Origin: Sciurus carolinensis
Taxonomy: Eukaryota > Chordata > Mammalia > Rodentia > Sciuridae
Reading direction: 5' to 3'
NCBI RefSeq assembly: GCF_902686445.1
Contig: NC_062224.1
Location: 20,625,123-20,689,122 of the forward strand
Length of the DNA stretch: 64,000 bases
The position numbers were made by a program, and so were the translations under genes. Under the pieces are notes generated by a model. The model was not told where the DNA came from, ran no database searches, and worked only from the letters and a program-made list of their open reading frames with translations. This document shows, one piece after another, positions 34,921-47,265 of the stretch (its first letter is position 1; each line of letters opens with the position of its first letter).

Positions 34921-35114
34921 ATAACCCTTCATCCTGGGCTATTTAAATTTAAATGCAATAATGTGGGGTAAGAAAACAGTGCCTGGTATTTTGACTATTC
35001 AATAGAATTGGCTAATATTATTTAGAGAGTTGATATATTTATTCTTTATTCTAATGTTACCATTTTAATAATAGTATAATTATATCCCATCATTTTAATG
35101 AATTATTTTCTTAT

Positions 35115-35215
35115 TTGGGGAGAGTGTCCAGGATTGAACTCATGAGTGCTGAGCCATATCCCTAGCTCTTTTTTTATGTTTTTAATTTTGAGAGAGGGTC
35201 TCACTAAGTTGCATA
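35115..35215 (-). mobile_element. SINE fragment (ID/B1 type)
   Basis: Reverse ID half (GGATTGAACTCATGAGTGCT, CATATCCCTAGCTC) joined to a reverse B1-like end (GAGAGAGGGTCTCACTAAG). Confidence 0.7.
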
Positions 35216-35396
35216 GGAAAACTCTGATTAGTATTCACTAATCATTATGTTCTAATTCTAATTTTTGATATTTACTCTGTACAGGGAAGTAAAGGATTTG
35301 GAAGTCATAAAAAAATCAGATGTGGATTAGATCCTCAAATTGATTATAATTTAGTAGAGCGGATATTACATGTAAATGATGAAATTAATGGTATGA

Positions 35397-35620
35397 TCAT
35401 ACTAAATATTTATATAGTACTTAAAGTATGTTAGACACAAAACATGTTTACATACATGTAATCACTTCATCCTCACAACACTTGTAAATTGGGAAGATTC
35501 ATTTTACAGAATTGAGGAACAGAAAATTTAAGTGCTATCCCCAGGGTCTCATAGCTAGGAAGTGTCAGAGACAGGATCTGAATGCAGGCAGTTTGACTCC
35601 AGAATTCATGCTCACAAGAA
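35397..35620 (-). mobile_element. MIR SINE
   Basis: CTTCATCCTCACAACACTTG, CATTTTACAGAATTGAGGAA, GGTCTCATAGCTAGGAAGTG and GGCAGTTTGACTCCAGAATT are in the reverse MIR order. Confidence 0.8.
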
Positions 35621-35744
35621 ACCTATGGGGTTCTGTCTCTTCAAATGGCTCTATTAGCAGGGAAGGTGACCAATATCATTATCCTGTAAACTGCAGTGTA
35701 AGGATTTAGGGGAGGGGGAAATTACTTTCAGCAAAAACTAATGA

Positions 35745-35950
35745 AGTTCTATTGGGAGGGCTGACATCTGAGCAAGAACCTGAGGAGGAACAGATTTAAA
35801 TTTGTAGGTAAACAGGAAAGGGGGAGGGAATCCAAAGTGACACATATTGTGAGAAAGTTCCAGAGTGTGGAGTGTACAGTTACAGTCAGGATCTAAAGAG
35901 GAATACTAGAAATAAAGCCAAAAAATAAAGATGAGGCTAGATTATGGTAA
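35745..35950 (+). repeat. Possible old mammalian repeat, family unassigned
   Basis: GGGCTGACATCTGAGCAAG, AACCTGAGGAGG and a CCAGAGTGTGGAGTG stretch resemble a dispersed mammalian repeat also suggested at 58545 and 61070. Weak. Confidence 0.3.
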
Positions 35951-35975
35951 CCACTGACTAATAGGGTGAGGAAAT

Positions 35976-36031
35976 GATTTTATTCCATGAGATTTTATTC
36001 CATGAGCATGAGATTTTATTTATTCCATGAG
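35976..36031 (+). repeat. Short tandem repeat, three units
   Basis: GATTTTATTCCATGA occurs twice in direct contact. A third, slightly expanded copy (GATTTTATTTATTCCATGA) follows 7 bp later. Confidence 0.85.
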
Positions 36032-36244
36032 CAGTAGACACACCATTAATTTTCTGAGTCAAGATCAGAAGTGTGCCAAGGAGTTCATCCAGCAGCAGCA
36101 TGTCAAAAGATTAGTTGGGTTATGGAAGGGGAAGAGACTGAATGTGAGAGAACAGGTGGAAGGAAAAAAAACAAAAGGACATGAGTTCACTATCTTCCTA
36201 CCAAACTTCCTTTTCCCCCTGTCTTATTCCAGTGTTCTTCATTT

Positions 36245-36655
36245 CAGTCCCCAAATGTAAACCGTTGGGATGTTTCTGATCACCTCACTGTCCTACTTAA
36301 AACCTTTCAATGGCTGTCAGCATTCTTAGGGAAAAGTCAGTATTATTTAAGATGGCTGGCAAGGCCCTTCACAATTGAATCCAGCTCATCTCAACTGCAT
36401 CATTACTTTCCACCTATCCAAGTCCTCCAATTTTTCCACGTGCAGTCTCTCTTGACTGAACGTTCTTTATGCAGCTCTAGGAGGACCTTCCCATGGCTTA
36501 GCACATAGTCCCTACTTCTTAATCCTCTCTCCTCTCCAGTAGGTTGCAGGCTCTGTGGCCCCCATGTCCATCTTGTCTACTTCTGTGACACTGGTGCTAA
36601 CGGAGTTCTGGCATGAAGAAAATCTCAATAAATACTTGTTGAGTGAAAAAAAAAT
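36245..36655 (+). mobile_element. L2 LINE 3' end
   Basis: CTTCACAATTGAATCCAGCT, CATCTTGTCTACTTCTGTGA and finally CTCAATAAATACTTGTTGAG are the L2 3'-end landmarks, in order. Confidence 0.75.
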
Positions 36656-37606
36656 AATAAAGCTACAGGAAAAAGTGCAATTGGATGTAACTAATATATA
36701 ATTGGGAATTTAATCTTTCAAGGAACTAGAAGAAAGAAAATATTGAACCAAGAAAACACTGGGCAGCTGATTATTTGTGGAGGCAAAAAGATAGCAAAAT
36801 GCCAGATATGTGAAGATTTTAAGACTGGGTGACTGAGAGGAGGATAAAAAAGAAAAGGAGGCATAAGTCTGAGGAAAATTATGATACTTCTACCTAGAAA
36901 CTTCCCCACCTCATCCTTCCTGTCTCAGCTTCCATGACTCTTCTCAGTTAGATCTCCATCTTATTTGTGCGTTATTTACTCTCATTGAATACTAAGTTTT
37001 CTTTCATTGCACTCATCAACTATTTTGAAATAATTGTATCTGCAATTCATTTATTTAATGAGTCTTCCAAACTAGTTTATAAAAAACATGATGGAAGGAA
37101 TTGTAACTATGTCATTCAAAATTGCACGCCCATTCCCTGGTATAATACTAATAACTAATACATGCATGTGGAAGGAATGAGACTTTTAAGAAGGAGGAAA
37201 GAAGGAAGGGAAAGAAAGGAGAGAGAAGTGAGAAGGGAAGAAAGATTAAGTTCATTTTTTGATATACTGGGTATAAATTGCATAGAGGATCCGATTCATA
37301 TCAATTTGTAGTGGTTAATATACTGTGTAATTACAAAAAAAACAAAACCCAAAGTATACAAAGCTTCAGGGACTTTCAAACCCCAATATTTAACTTTACA
37401 TTGTTAAACATAGTTTAACAAGATTATTATAAAACATATAACCTTTCTCAAAGCTCAAGTTAACAACATTTCATAAACGACCCTGGAACGAGGAGAAGAG
37501 ATGGAGAAAAACTAAGCCACTAAGTTGAAAAATTTATGAATGATTATGATTCTACAGATATCATACTGAGAGTTGTCATTTTTATGTAACAATAATTGTA
37601 GCCACT
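36656..37606. other. Unassigned intron; purine-rich tract near 37175-37250
   Basis: Only a GGAAAGAAAGGAGAGAG-like simple repeat is recognised. Confidence 0.5.
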
Positions 37607-37980
37607 ACTATGGCTATAATGTCCCCTCTAAAACTCATGTTGAAATTTAATTGTCATTGCAACAGTAGTAAGAGGTAGGGTCTTTAAAATGTGATAAGGG
37701 CTCTGCCCTCATGGTTGGATTAAGGCTGCATGGCAGGAGTGGATTAGTTATCAAGGGAGTGTGCTCCTTATTAAAAGGATAAATTTGGTCTGATTTTTCT
37801 CTGACTTGCTAGTGCTTGCTTGCCTTTTGGCCTGCTATGACACAGTATGATGCCAGTCTCATACTTTTGGACTTCCCAGCATTCAAAATTATGAGCCAAA
37901 TAAACTTCTACTGTTTATAAATGATCCAGTCTGTGGTATTCTATTATAGCATCAGAAAATGGATCCAGACATTTAACCCA
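37607..37980 (+). mobile_element. Diverged MaLR-type LTR
   Basis: CTATGGCTATAATGTCCCCT at the start, GGATTAAGGCTGCATGG in the middle, and CCAAATAAACTTCTACTGTT and CCAGTCTGTGGTATTCTATT at the end follow the MaLR LTR pattern, including the AATAAA signal. Confidence 0.72.
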
Positions 37981-38549
37981 TTCATGCTGATCACTAATCT
38001 AGACACATTACCTATGTTTAGGGCCTAAGAGTACACTTCATTATCTTCATTTTAAAGAAAAAGAGTCCAAATTTTAATAGAGTTAACTAATTTTCCCAAT
38101 TATTAAAATAGTTTTAAAACCAGAACCCATAAAGTTCTGTACTAGAAGTACTGCTGAAGGCATAATTCAAAGTATAGAGTCCAAGGTAAAACCATCTCCA
38201 TATTCTTTCCAATACCAGAGGCTAATGATAGATATAAAGATAAGATAAATATAAAGATAAGAATAAGGAATCCTAGATTAAGGGGGTAGGAGAAAAGATA
38301 AAGAGGCATATTCAAAGTCAGCAGCTGAAGTTGCCACATCAAATGCATCCATTTTTCTTTAATGCAGTCTCTTAGTGACTTGCTATGATTTTCCTAGAAG
38401 TTTGGTTCCTCTGCTCTCTTTGAAAGTAAGTCTAAAGTGTGAAGGCCTAATGTAGCTCTGTGTATATTTTATGGTCCTGGTTCTTAATTATACCAATTGT
38501 TTCCAGATGCTTACAAAATTCATTTGGCTGATTTTAGTGGTGGGTTATA
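37981..38549. other. Unassigned intronic sequence
   Basis: A small ATAAAGATAAGA-type repeat at 38232-38265 is the only structure seen. Confidence 0.5.
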
Positions 38550-38566
38550 TTAGGCATTGAGTTTTT
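38550..38566 (-). repeat. Target-site duplication, left copy
   Basis: TTAGGCATTGAGTTTTT, exact copy at 39337-39353. Confidence 0.9.
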
Positions 38567-39336
38567 TCTTTTTTTAATTGGTTCTTTTTATCTTCTCCTC
38601 CTTCCTTTCATTCCTCTTTGTCTGAACTGAACTTCTTCCCCTTTCCTTCTTTATTGTGGTTTAGCTTCCACATATCAGCAAAAACATTTGAACTTTGGTT
38701 TTGGGGGATTGGCTTATTTCACTTAGCATGTTAGTCTCCAGATCTACCCATTTATCAACAAATGCCATAATTATATTCTTCTTTACAGCTGAGTAATATT
38801 ACATTATATATACCATAATTTATTTATTTATATAAATATACCATATTTCTTCATCTGTTAATGAGCATCTAGGTTGGTTCCATTGCTTAGTTATTGTGAA
38901 TTGTGCTGCTATAAACATTGATGTGGCTGTGTCACTGTAGTATGCTGATTTTAAATCCTTTGGCTGCTATATGCTGAGGAGTGGGAAAATTGAGTCAAAT
39001 GATGTTTCCATTCCTAGGTTTTTGAGGAATCTCCATACTTCTTTCCAGAGTGGTTGCAACAATTTGTAGTCCCATCAGCAATGTATGAGTGTACCTTTCC
39101 CCCACATCCTCACCAACATTACTTTTACTTGTATTCTTGATAACTGTCATTCTGACTGGAGTGAAATCTCAGTATAGTTTTAATTTAAATTTCTCTAACT
39201 GCTAGTGATGTTGAACATTTTTTGTATATTTGTTGATCATTTGTATTTCTTCTTTTGAGATGGGCGTGTTCAGTTCTTTTACCCATTTATCGACTGGGCT
39301 GTTTGTTTGCTGGTTGGTATTAAGGTTTTTGAGATC
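38567..39336 (-). mobile_element. L1 copy, 5'-truncated, with 17-bp TSD
   Basis: Minus-strand L1 3' end: T-rich tail, pyrimidine-rich 3'UTR, then reverse ORF2 C-terminus (GGCTTATTTCACTTAGCATG, GGTTGGTTCCATTGCTTAG). It ends near 39336 in the region upstream of the cysteine-rich end. An exact 17-bp direct repeat brackets it. Confidence 0.92.
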
Positions 39337-39353
39337 TTAGGCATTGAGTTTTT
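39337..39353 (-). repeat. Target-site duplication, right copy
   Basis: TTAGGCATTGAGTTTTT, identical to 38550-38566. Confidence 0.9.
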
Positions 39354-41778
39354 ATAAAGCATTGCTGTTTGTGGAGATGGCCTTCCAAGCTTTGCCCTCA
39401 TGCACCAGATCTGCATGAATTATTTTCCTATTTCATCAAATGTGATTTTTCACCAAGTTTCAAGGTCTGCTTGATTGCCTACACTCTGGATACTGAACAC
39501 AGCTAATGAGGGCAGTGGGAACCACAAAAGAAAAGCCTATTAATTAGGCTTCAAATATGCACAAAGTAGAATTTTTAAAACAGAATAATGGTTTTTGCAA
39601 GTATAGTCATAGCATAAGAGACAGAAACCACTGTCTGTTCAACACTTTTAAAAGAGGAATGCTTGGGAGGTGCAATGGTCAGAAGCCAGCACAGTCCCAA
39701 GCTGTTCCCACAGCTCTGAGAGTAAAAGGTGTGAAGCTCATGTTTTAGGCCTGATATTTTAAGAATCTGAGCAATAGTGTTGAACACAGCAATTCTACTT
39801 TTTAAATTGGCTTCTGAAGTGTTATTTGCTTCAGTTCAGTGAAACTGCTTGTGAATTAAATCACTTAAATGGGTGAATGAAGTATTACATGCTTTGGAAT
39901 TTCTGTTAGTAGGGGTTGTAAGAACAGTTTTTACTTATTGAAAAAAAAATTACTGGGTAGTAGGATGCATAGTACTGATGCTGGTGGCAAGATTTTTGTT
40001 GATGAAGTTGTCCTTTGATAAGGATTTGAAGAACTTGTGGTGCTTTAAGAATTTGTACTATAATTCCCTTCTGCTTCTACAAGGAAAAGGCCTGCTAGTA
40101 AAATATTTTCCTCTTAAGTCTGCTATGCTGCCAACAATCAATAATGACCAAGTGAAGAAGTAAACTGATTTAATCTTGGTGGAGTTCAATTCACAAAGAT
40201 AACACTTGGAAATATCTAATATTAAAACCCTGTACTTAATCTATACAGGTTGGCTATCTTCTGAAGTAGAAGGCTGGAAATGAGTCATTTCAGCAGAGAT
40301 ATTACATTAAAATATTTTTATATAGGATTGACTTTACAGGGCCTTTATCCAAAGCCCTTCAATATGTGTATTTTTTTTCTATTAAAAATACAGCAAGGTG
40401 GATAGAAAAGGTGTGCTGGGAGGGTGATGAAAGAAAACACAGGTCCCCTTCCTGGTCTCAGCTTCCCCCTCTTGCAACAAAGAAAGGCACTCCATAGAAA
40501 TAGCCCATCCTAACAACGAAATAACAGAAGCACATGACTATTTTTGTTTTAAACTTTTATAACCTCTCAATTTACATTGAGACAATAATATTTTATAATT
40601 TATGATAAAAGATTAAGTCATCCTTAACAACAATGTCCTCAAAAATATTAAATATGAGAAACTATTAGGATTTCCACTGAAAAAATTAAGGACCACATGA
40701 AAATATATAAAGTAACATGGTGTGATATTGGTTATGCTTAAAATTCATTTGTATATATAAGTCCACAGGGACACACACACACGCACATAAATGAAAGTAC
40801 ACTTATACTCTACTTATTTTCCTTAATACCCTTAATTTATTCCAGAAAACAAAGCAATATGAGTTACGCATAAAAACTTAAAGGGAAAATATATTGTACT
40901 TTTTGTTCTCTTAAAAAGTTCATTCAAAATTATGTTTTCCATAATTATCATAAAGCAAAACAACAGAAATGTAAAGTTATGGTTCTACTTCCTATTTTTT
41001 CCTCTGATGCTCTTATGTGCAAATTGCATATTCTTTAGAGAGTAATACACACTAGTGAAGAGAATGGTAAGTATTGTGATCAAAGTGTTATAGTTAAAAC
41101 TACACTAGCTCAAAACTTTACTATAAATGTGTATTAAGAAAGTATTAATTCAGAATAATATAAACATAAATATCATAATATAAATCTGAGATATGCATGG
41201 ATATACACACACCTATACATATGTCACACTGCTAACAGTATTGATGGTGGTAACCCTATAGATATAATATTAGGTATGTACTCCTGCCTATTTTACAACT
41301 TTGCTATAATCAGAAAAAAAGGTTAAGTTAAAAAAAGAAACAACTCCAATACCTATAACAAATTCCCAAATAAATGGGAAGTAACATGTATATCATCATG
41401 CTGTCAAACAAGTACAAGATCTTAAACTTTAGAAAATAGATGATTTTGTTAGGTACCACAAGTAAAAGCTGAAATAGCTAAATAAATTTAGAGGCCTTAG
41501 AAGTAACAGAAATATGGCTAGTATAATAGAATAATTCCTGTGAAGTACTTTGTTTTGGTTTGAAGGAATATGCAGTGAGGCAGGACCTCTGCATGTGATT
41601 GCACAGTTTGTGCATGCACAACCAGAAAGGCTCCTTGAATACATTGTCTCCTCATTACAATCACTTTCTGGTAGTAGATGGTAATAAAATGGTTTGAGGA
41701 AGGGAAATAATTTGGACAAGAAGTGGTGCCCCTGTGTGGGTATGGAGCTCTCATATCTCTGCCACAAAGGGGTTTAGA
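39354..41778. other. Unassigned intronic sequence
   Basis: About 2.4 kb with no gene or repeat recognised apart from a short CA repeat near 40770-40786. Confidence 0.5.
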
Positions 41779-41943
41779 ACAGTGCTTCTTAAATGTTCAT
41801 GTGCTAATAAAGCACTTGGAAATCTCATTAGTATGCACACTGTGTTTCAGTAGGTTTGGAATGGAGCCCAAGATTCTGCATTTCTGACAACCTTCTAAAG
41901 GATGCTGATCCTACTGGACCTGGGACCACAATTTTAATAGCAA
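41779..41943 (+). mobile_element. MER5-type DNA transposon (hAT)
   Basis: Starts CAGTGCTTCTTAAATG. Contains TTTCAGTAGGTTTGGAATGG, TTCTGCATTTCTGACAACC and GGATGCTGATCCTACTGG, the MER5 order. Confidence 0.82.
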
Positions 41944-42564
41944 AGTCTGGCTGAAGTGGGCAAAAATTCAGAAAGTGAAGCCAGAAAGCATAGGATAACT
42001 GAATAATTCAGTATAATCTATGCAGGTAATGTGAACATAAATTTAAACCTTTTGAATCCTCTCCTAAAATGCTAAAAATGGTATTATATCTGTGAGTTAA
42101 AATAACTTGAAGACAAGGGAAAGATATCTCTCTTGGGAAATGGACAAGTTCAGAAACAAATGTGTTCTAAAAATGATCAATGATTACCTGGCTGAGTTTT
42201 TTTTTTCCTTTTTTCTTTTTTTGTAATGGGCAAAAATAAAACCCTACAACATTATAAGGGAGTTGATAAATACAGTGGCAATGAAGGGCCATTAGAAAGT
42301 AGGGCATTTTTTATCTCTTTGTTCAGAATACAAAATATTTGCAATGATTTGTTTTGATTGCTGATAGAATGATACACCTGGTTTAGAGTTAAATATACAT
42401 ACACACAGAATGAACTAATTAGCTTAAGTCAAGTAACTATGTATAAAGTAGACAAGAGAAAAAATTTGATAAAACAAAAAATACTTTAAACTAAAAGAAA
42501 GTTCATTTACAAAATAATGCAAATATATGATTTATCTACCAGTCAGGAGAAATTTGGGGGTGGG
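41944..42564. other. Unassigned intronic sequence
   Basis: No gene or repeat recognised. Confidence 0.5.
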
Positions 42565-42740
42565 GTGGCTGCAGCCTAATGCAGTGGATGGAACAGAAAT
42601 TTGAGTTAGTTGCCTAAAATACCAGACTAGGCTCTACCGCTAAAGGGACAAAGGACTGGGACAAACCCCTTAAATTCTCTGGTCTTCAGTTTCTCCAACA
42701 GTTTAATAAAGATACAGTGTCTGTAGAAGCACTTAATAAA
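42565..42740 (+). mobile_element. MIR SINE
   Basis: AATGCAGTGGATGGAACAG head, CCAGACTAGGCTCTACCGC, then GGTCTTCAGTTTCTCCAACA: MIR landmarks in order. Confidence 0.72.
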
Positions 42741-43004
42741 CAATAGAACAATGGAAAAATGCCAGTTTTATTACTGTCATGAGAATTACTTTTGATATTT
42801 GTCACATTTGAACTAACAATCTATTTTGTCTTCTTCTACTTCAAATACTAACAGAAAAGAAGATTTTGAATGTGGTAGAGCTAAGAATGGAGTATATGGG
42901 GAAAGGGAAAGAAACAAAGCAATCTGAGTTCCTTAAAGCAGAAGCAGAGCTTTTAACATGAAGTAAAAGCAGGGGAACCGGGTATATATGTTATTTGTAT
43001 GTAA

Positions 43005-43345
43005 CAAAAAAACACAAATTCAGTGGCTTAAAACACAATACTATTTCTTATCTCACAATTTCAGTGAGTCAGCAGTCCAGGCAATGTCTGTCTCAGGGTG
43101 TCTCCTGAGACTGCAATCAAGCTATTGCTCCAGGCTATGGTTTCATCCAAGTTCCCTGGAGAAAGAATATACTTTCAGGTTCATACATTTGTTTTTGGGG
43201 TTCAGTTCCCTGAGAACTGGGGAACTGAAGCCCTCCATCCTTGGTGGCTGTTGGCTGCTGACTGCTCATGGTTCCTTGCCAGGTGGACCTTTCCAATGTG
43301 ACAGCTTGCTTCATTGAAGCCAGAGAGAATCTGCTAGCAATAATC
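43005..43345 (+). repeat. Old mammalian repeat, family uncertain
   Basis: CAGTGGCTTAAAACACAATA and TCTTATCTCACAATTTCAGT followed by GTCAGCAGTCCAGGCAATG resemble a widespread old LTR or DNA repeat signature. The open frames here are probably incidental. Confidence 0.45.
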
Positions 43346-43409
43346 TTTAATAACTTCACCATGGAGGTGACATTTTCTTAATGTTGATGTGTTTTACTGA
43401 TTAGAAACT

Positions 43410-43934
43410 TAAAATTAGCATACTACAGTAACACAGCTACATCAATGTTTATAGCAGCTCAATTCACCGTAGCTAGATTGTGGAACCAACATCCTAGATG
43501 CCCTTCAACGGATGAATGGATAAAGAAACTGTAGTATATATACACAATGGAATATTATTCAGCCATAAAGAAGAATATTATGGCATTTGCAGATAAATGG
43601 ATGGAATTGGAGAAAATCATGCTAAGTGAAATAAGCCAGTTCCAAAAATCCAAAAGTCAAATGTTTTCCCTGAGTGGATGATGATATGTAATGGGGGTAA
43701 GGAGGTGGGGGTGTGAGAGAAGAATGGAGGAACTTTAGATTATATAGAGGGAAATGAGAGGGAGGGGGATACGAAAAATGGTGGAATGAGACAGACATCA
43801 TTACCTTATGTACATGTATGATTAAACGAATGGTATGAATCTACATTGTGCATAACCATAGAAACAAAATGATGTACCCCATTTGTGTACAATGCAAAAT
43901 GCAGTTTGTAAAAAAAAAATTAAAAAAAGAAACT
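43410..43934 (+). mobile_element. L1 3'-end copy with short TSD
   Basis: Starts in ORF2 (TTAGCATACTACAGTAACAC) and runs to an A-rich tail near 43927. The 7-bp repeat AGAAACT flanks it (43403-43409 and 43928-43934). Confidence 0.88.
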
Positions 43935-44251
43935 AGTATGCTCAGGATTTAATATTTTTCTTACTGGGTTTCAGTATTGCTTTGGTTCCATCTCTCATTA
44001 TTTCCATATTTATTTCTTTTGGAATGGAAATGTTTACCCTGTGTCATTGTATTTTGGAAATATATAAATTTCCTTTTCCTTTTGATTTTATAGGGGCTCA
44101 CAGCTGAGTTTGCCTAGAGTCTCAGGAGATTTTGTATTTGGACTTTTGAGCAATGCTGGAACAGTTAAGACTTTGAAAACTCTTGGAGATAGGCTGGATG
44201 CATTTTTGCTTATGAGATTGATATGAATGAGCTTTGTGGGGTTCAGGGGTG
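43935..44251. other. Unassigned intronic sequence
   Basis: No gene or repeat recognised. Confidence 0.45.
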
Positions 44252-44628
44252 TGATACTATGACTTGGATCTGTAATATCCCCCAAAGACTCATGTGGTAA
44301 AGGCTTGATTCTCAAGGCTATTGGGAGAGAGCAGAATGGATCCTAGTGGCAGGGCTCCTAATCACTGAGGTCATGACTTTGAAAAGTATAGTAGGACCCC
44401 AGAACCTTGTCTTCTTCTCTCTTTTAAACTGAAGTCATGAAGTAAGCAGCTCTGCTACACTATATGCTTCCCACCAGGACATGCTGGCTTGTCACAGACC
44501 CAAAAGCAAAAAGGTCAAGTAACCATGGATTAAAATATCCAGAATTGTAAGCCAAAATAGCATTTTCCTATTTATAAAGTCAATTACCTCAGGTATTTTG
44601 TTAAAGCAGGGGAAAGCTTACCAACACA
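44252..44628 (+). mobile_element. Solitary MaLR-type LTR
   Basis: TGATACTATGACTTGG start, CCCCCAAAGACTCATGTGG, AAGTCAATTACCTCAGGTAT near the end, and a CCAACACA terminus. About 377 bp with TG...CA ends. No internal region. Confidence 0.78.
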
Positions 44629-44629
44629 A

Positions 44630-44745
44630 TTATTATTATCCCCGCTTTATTTATGGGGAAGCTGAGGAATTTATACAAGGTCACATGGCTAAAATAGGGC
44701 AGAATTAGGGTTTAAACTTGGACTGAGTATAGGGCCTGAGATCAT
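44630..44745 (-). mobile_element. MIR SINE fragment
   Basis: TTATTATCCCCGCTTTATTT, GGGAAGCTGAGGAATTTA and AAGGTCACATGGCTAAAAT are reverse MIR core. Confidence 0.72.
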
Positions 44746-45129
44746 TGTGATTTCACTTTATTGCCTATCATTATATAAGAAAGATAAGAATACAAAGGTC
44801 AATGTGGTGGTCTTTGTTGGAGGCTGAATGTTCTAGAATGCCTGGTGCCTTAGAACTATGGCCAACATGTTCAGTGCAGTGAAGAAGGAAGAGATTGACT
44901 GAATAATATTGTTTATATGGTAAAAAATAATGTTCAAGTTAAAAGAAATGAAAAAATATAACTAAAGAGTGAGTTTAACAAATGGGTAAATGAATGCTTA
45001 AAAAGACTAAAATAATTCATGAAGAGAAAATGTGAAAGGAAAGAGTGACATTCCAGAGACTAAACTACTGAGTCAGAAAGATGTAGCCACAATCAAGGAA
45101 AAACTAAAAGCCAGGAATCAGTTCAGTGA

Positions 45130-45215
45130 CATTTAACTCTACTGAACATCAGAACCACCTGTGGCAGTTTTAAAATATGTGGAAGTCCAGGTTACACTCA
45201 TGGAAATTCTGACTT
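45130..45215 (+). mobile_element. MER5-type fragment
   Basis: GAACATCAGAACCACCTGTG, GGCAGTTTTAAAATATG and GAAATTCTGACTTCAGTAAG match the first half of MER5. Confidence 0.6.
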
Positions 45216-45307
45216 CAGTAAGGTCAAGGGATAACCTGAATAAACAAAATCTCTTTCTCTTATTCCATTCCACACCACCACTTCCTCCTCTTATGTCTTC
45301 TTGCTTC

Positions 45308-45410
45308 ACCCTTCCCTCCTCCCTCCCTTCCTTCCTTCCTTCCTTCCTTCCTTCCTTCCTTCCTTCCCTGCTTCCCTCCCTCCCTCCCTCCCTCCTTCCT
45401 TTCCTTCTTC
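45308..45410 (+). repeat. (CCTT)n simple repeat
   Basis: Long pyrimidine microsatellite, mostly CTTC units with a CCCT-rich right part. Confidence 0.97.
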
Positions 45411-46804
45411 TAAGGATCCACAGGTGTTTTTAACTTAATAAGGGCTCAGGGCTGCTGGTACCAGCTTACAGCCTAGAAGGAAGCCATATGTGGAACTAGA
45501 AGAGCCAGAGTTCAGACTAAGCCTAGGGAAGGGTAGGGAAAATGTCGGAGAACTACTAAAATGCAGCAGGAATTATATTTCTAGAAAAATGCCTTACATA
45601 CGCACTTATCCAAAATATGCAAAGATGTATATCCAAAAATATTCACTAAAACACTTTGTAAGAGCATAAAGAGTGAAGGATAAGGGACAGGTTAAATATG
45701 GTAATTCATGTTACATTCACAAAATGAAAAAACATGAAATTTTAAATAATTAAGTAGATCTGAGTCTGCTGTTGTGAAAACATCTTTAAAAGAAATACTT
45801 AAATAATAAAAAAGTCGCAGAGAATTATTAAAATCTGATCATATTAAAAGGAATGCCTGGAGAATACTCAATAGACTATTAAGACAGTTTATCCCTGGTT
45901 AGGTGAGATTGAGAAGGCAGGGAAGAAGAAAACTTACTCTTTAACTCATGTGCTCTAGTACAAATTGATGTTCCTAACAATGAGAATATATCACTCTTAT
46001 TATAAAGGAATTAAGATGTGTGAAAGGATTTTCAACTGATTCATTGTTATCACCATAAATGCCTGGCTCTTAAAATGGGTTATGGAGGATGATTTCTAAG
46101 AATCAGGTAACAGAGAGTGACATGCAGAAAATACCATAGGTAATAACTGTGAGGTGACATTATGTGGAGCAGGCAAGATACAGAAAATTACACAAGAGAA
46201 TCTAGAGGATCTCAGAACCCCAGACCTCAATGAGCAACAGAATTCCCAGAAAGAGTTGAAGTTTATAACATTTAGAGAAGGAAGAGAAATGATGAACAGA
46301 CACAATATACAAAAAGTGACTATGGGCAAAAGCTGTTTTAAAGTCCAGAACAGAATACAAAAGAATTCTGATTCTTAGGTCACTCCTGTCCCTGTCAATG
46401 GCCTATCTGTTCAGTTTAGTATTGTGGTCATTCTTTTCACTAATAATTTCACATAGACCATTCACTGGAAAAACAACAACTATTTTTCTGTTTAGAGTAC
46501 ACAGATTTATATCAATGGTCCTCCTTCCCAATTCAGGTGAAGGAAGTGTAGAAAACATATAACACAATAGGTTCCATAAACTACAACTGAAACTAAAAAT
46601 CTAAAATAGTGATACAACCTATAGTCACAACCCAGGCTCCGAATTGACCTGTTAGTTGTATTTCTCCTTCTATGGAGAAGTTTCCATTGCCAGTACCAAT
46701 TCTCAATATCATGGGCAAAAATAAGAATATGCAGTTGGCTTTCCTATCTGAGGCTTCCATATTGCAGATTCAATCAACTGCTGATCAAAAACATTTTCTA
46801 AAAA
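45411..46804. other. Unassigned intronic sequence
   Basis: No gene or repeat recognised. Short open frames near 46100-46380 exist on both strands and have no family signature. Confidence 0.5.
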
Positions 46805-46900
46805 GTTGCAACTGAGGCTGACAGGTATAGTTCAGAAGTCATGCTTGCCTAGCATCTGAAAGGCCCTGGGTTTGATTCCCAGAATTAACAAAAATTATAT
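46805..46900 (+). mobile_element. ID-type SINE, diverged
   Basis: GGTATAGTTCAGAAGTCATG, CTTGCCTAGCATCTGAAAGG, then GGGTTTGATTCCCAG. Confidence 0.78.
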
Positions 46901-47164
46901 ATGTAAAGGACATGTATATACTTTTTTCACTAAACAATGCAGCATAACAAGTATTTTCATAGTCTTTACATTATATTAGATAGTATATGTGATCTAGTGA
47001 GGATTTCAAGTATACAGGAGGATGTGCGTAGGTTACATGCAAATACTATACTATTTTATATAAGGGACTTGAGTATCTGCATTTTGGTAGCCATAGAGGG
47101 TCATGGAACCAATCCCAGCAAATACGCACGTTTGACTATACTTCTTGAGAAGCAAGATAGGATA

Positions 47165-47265
47165 GTGGAGAGATTATAGGATTTGTGGACACAAGGAACT
47201 GCTCTGCCACTTACTAAATGTGTGACTTTGAGCTGCTCATTCTAACCATCTTCCAATACACCTAG
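47165..47265 (+). mobile_element. MIR SINE fragment
   Basis: CTGCTCTGCCACTTACTAAA followed by TGTGTGACTTTGAGC is the MIR core. Confidence 0.75.

Noticed and set aside
43005..43345. Overlapping ORFs on both strands (109, 67 and 75 codons) as a small gene
   Set aside because: The sequence carries the GTGGCTTAAAACA signature of an old dispersed repeat, so the frames are probably incidental.
45161..45433. 90-codon ORF containing a long serine/leucine/proline-rich repeat
   Set aside because: The repeat portion is simply the translated (CCTT)n microsatellite.
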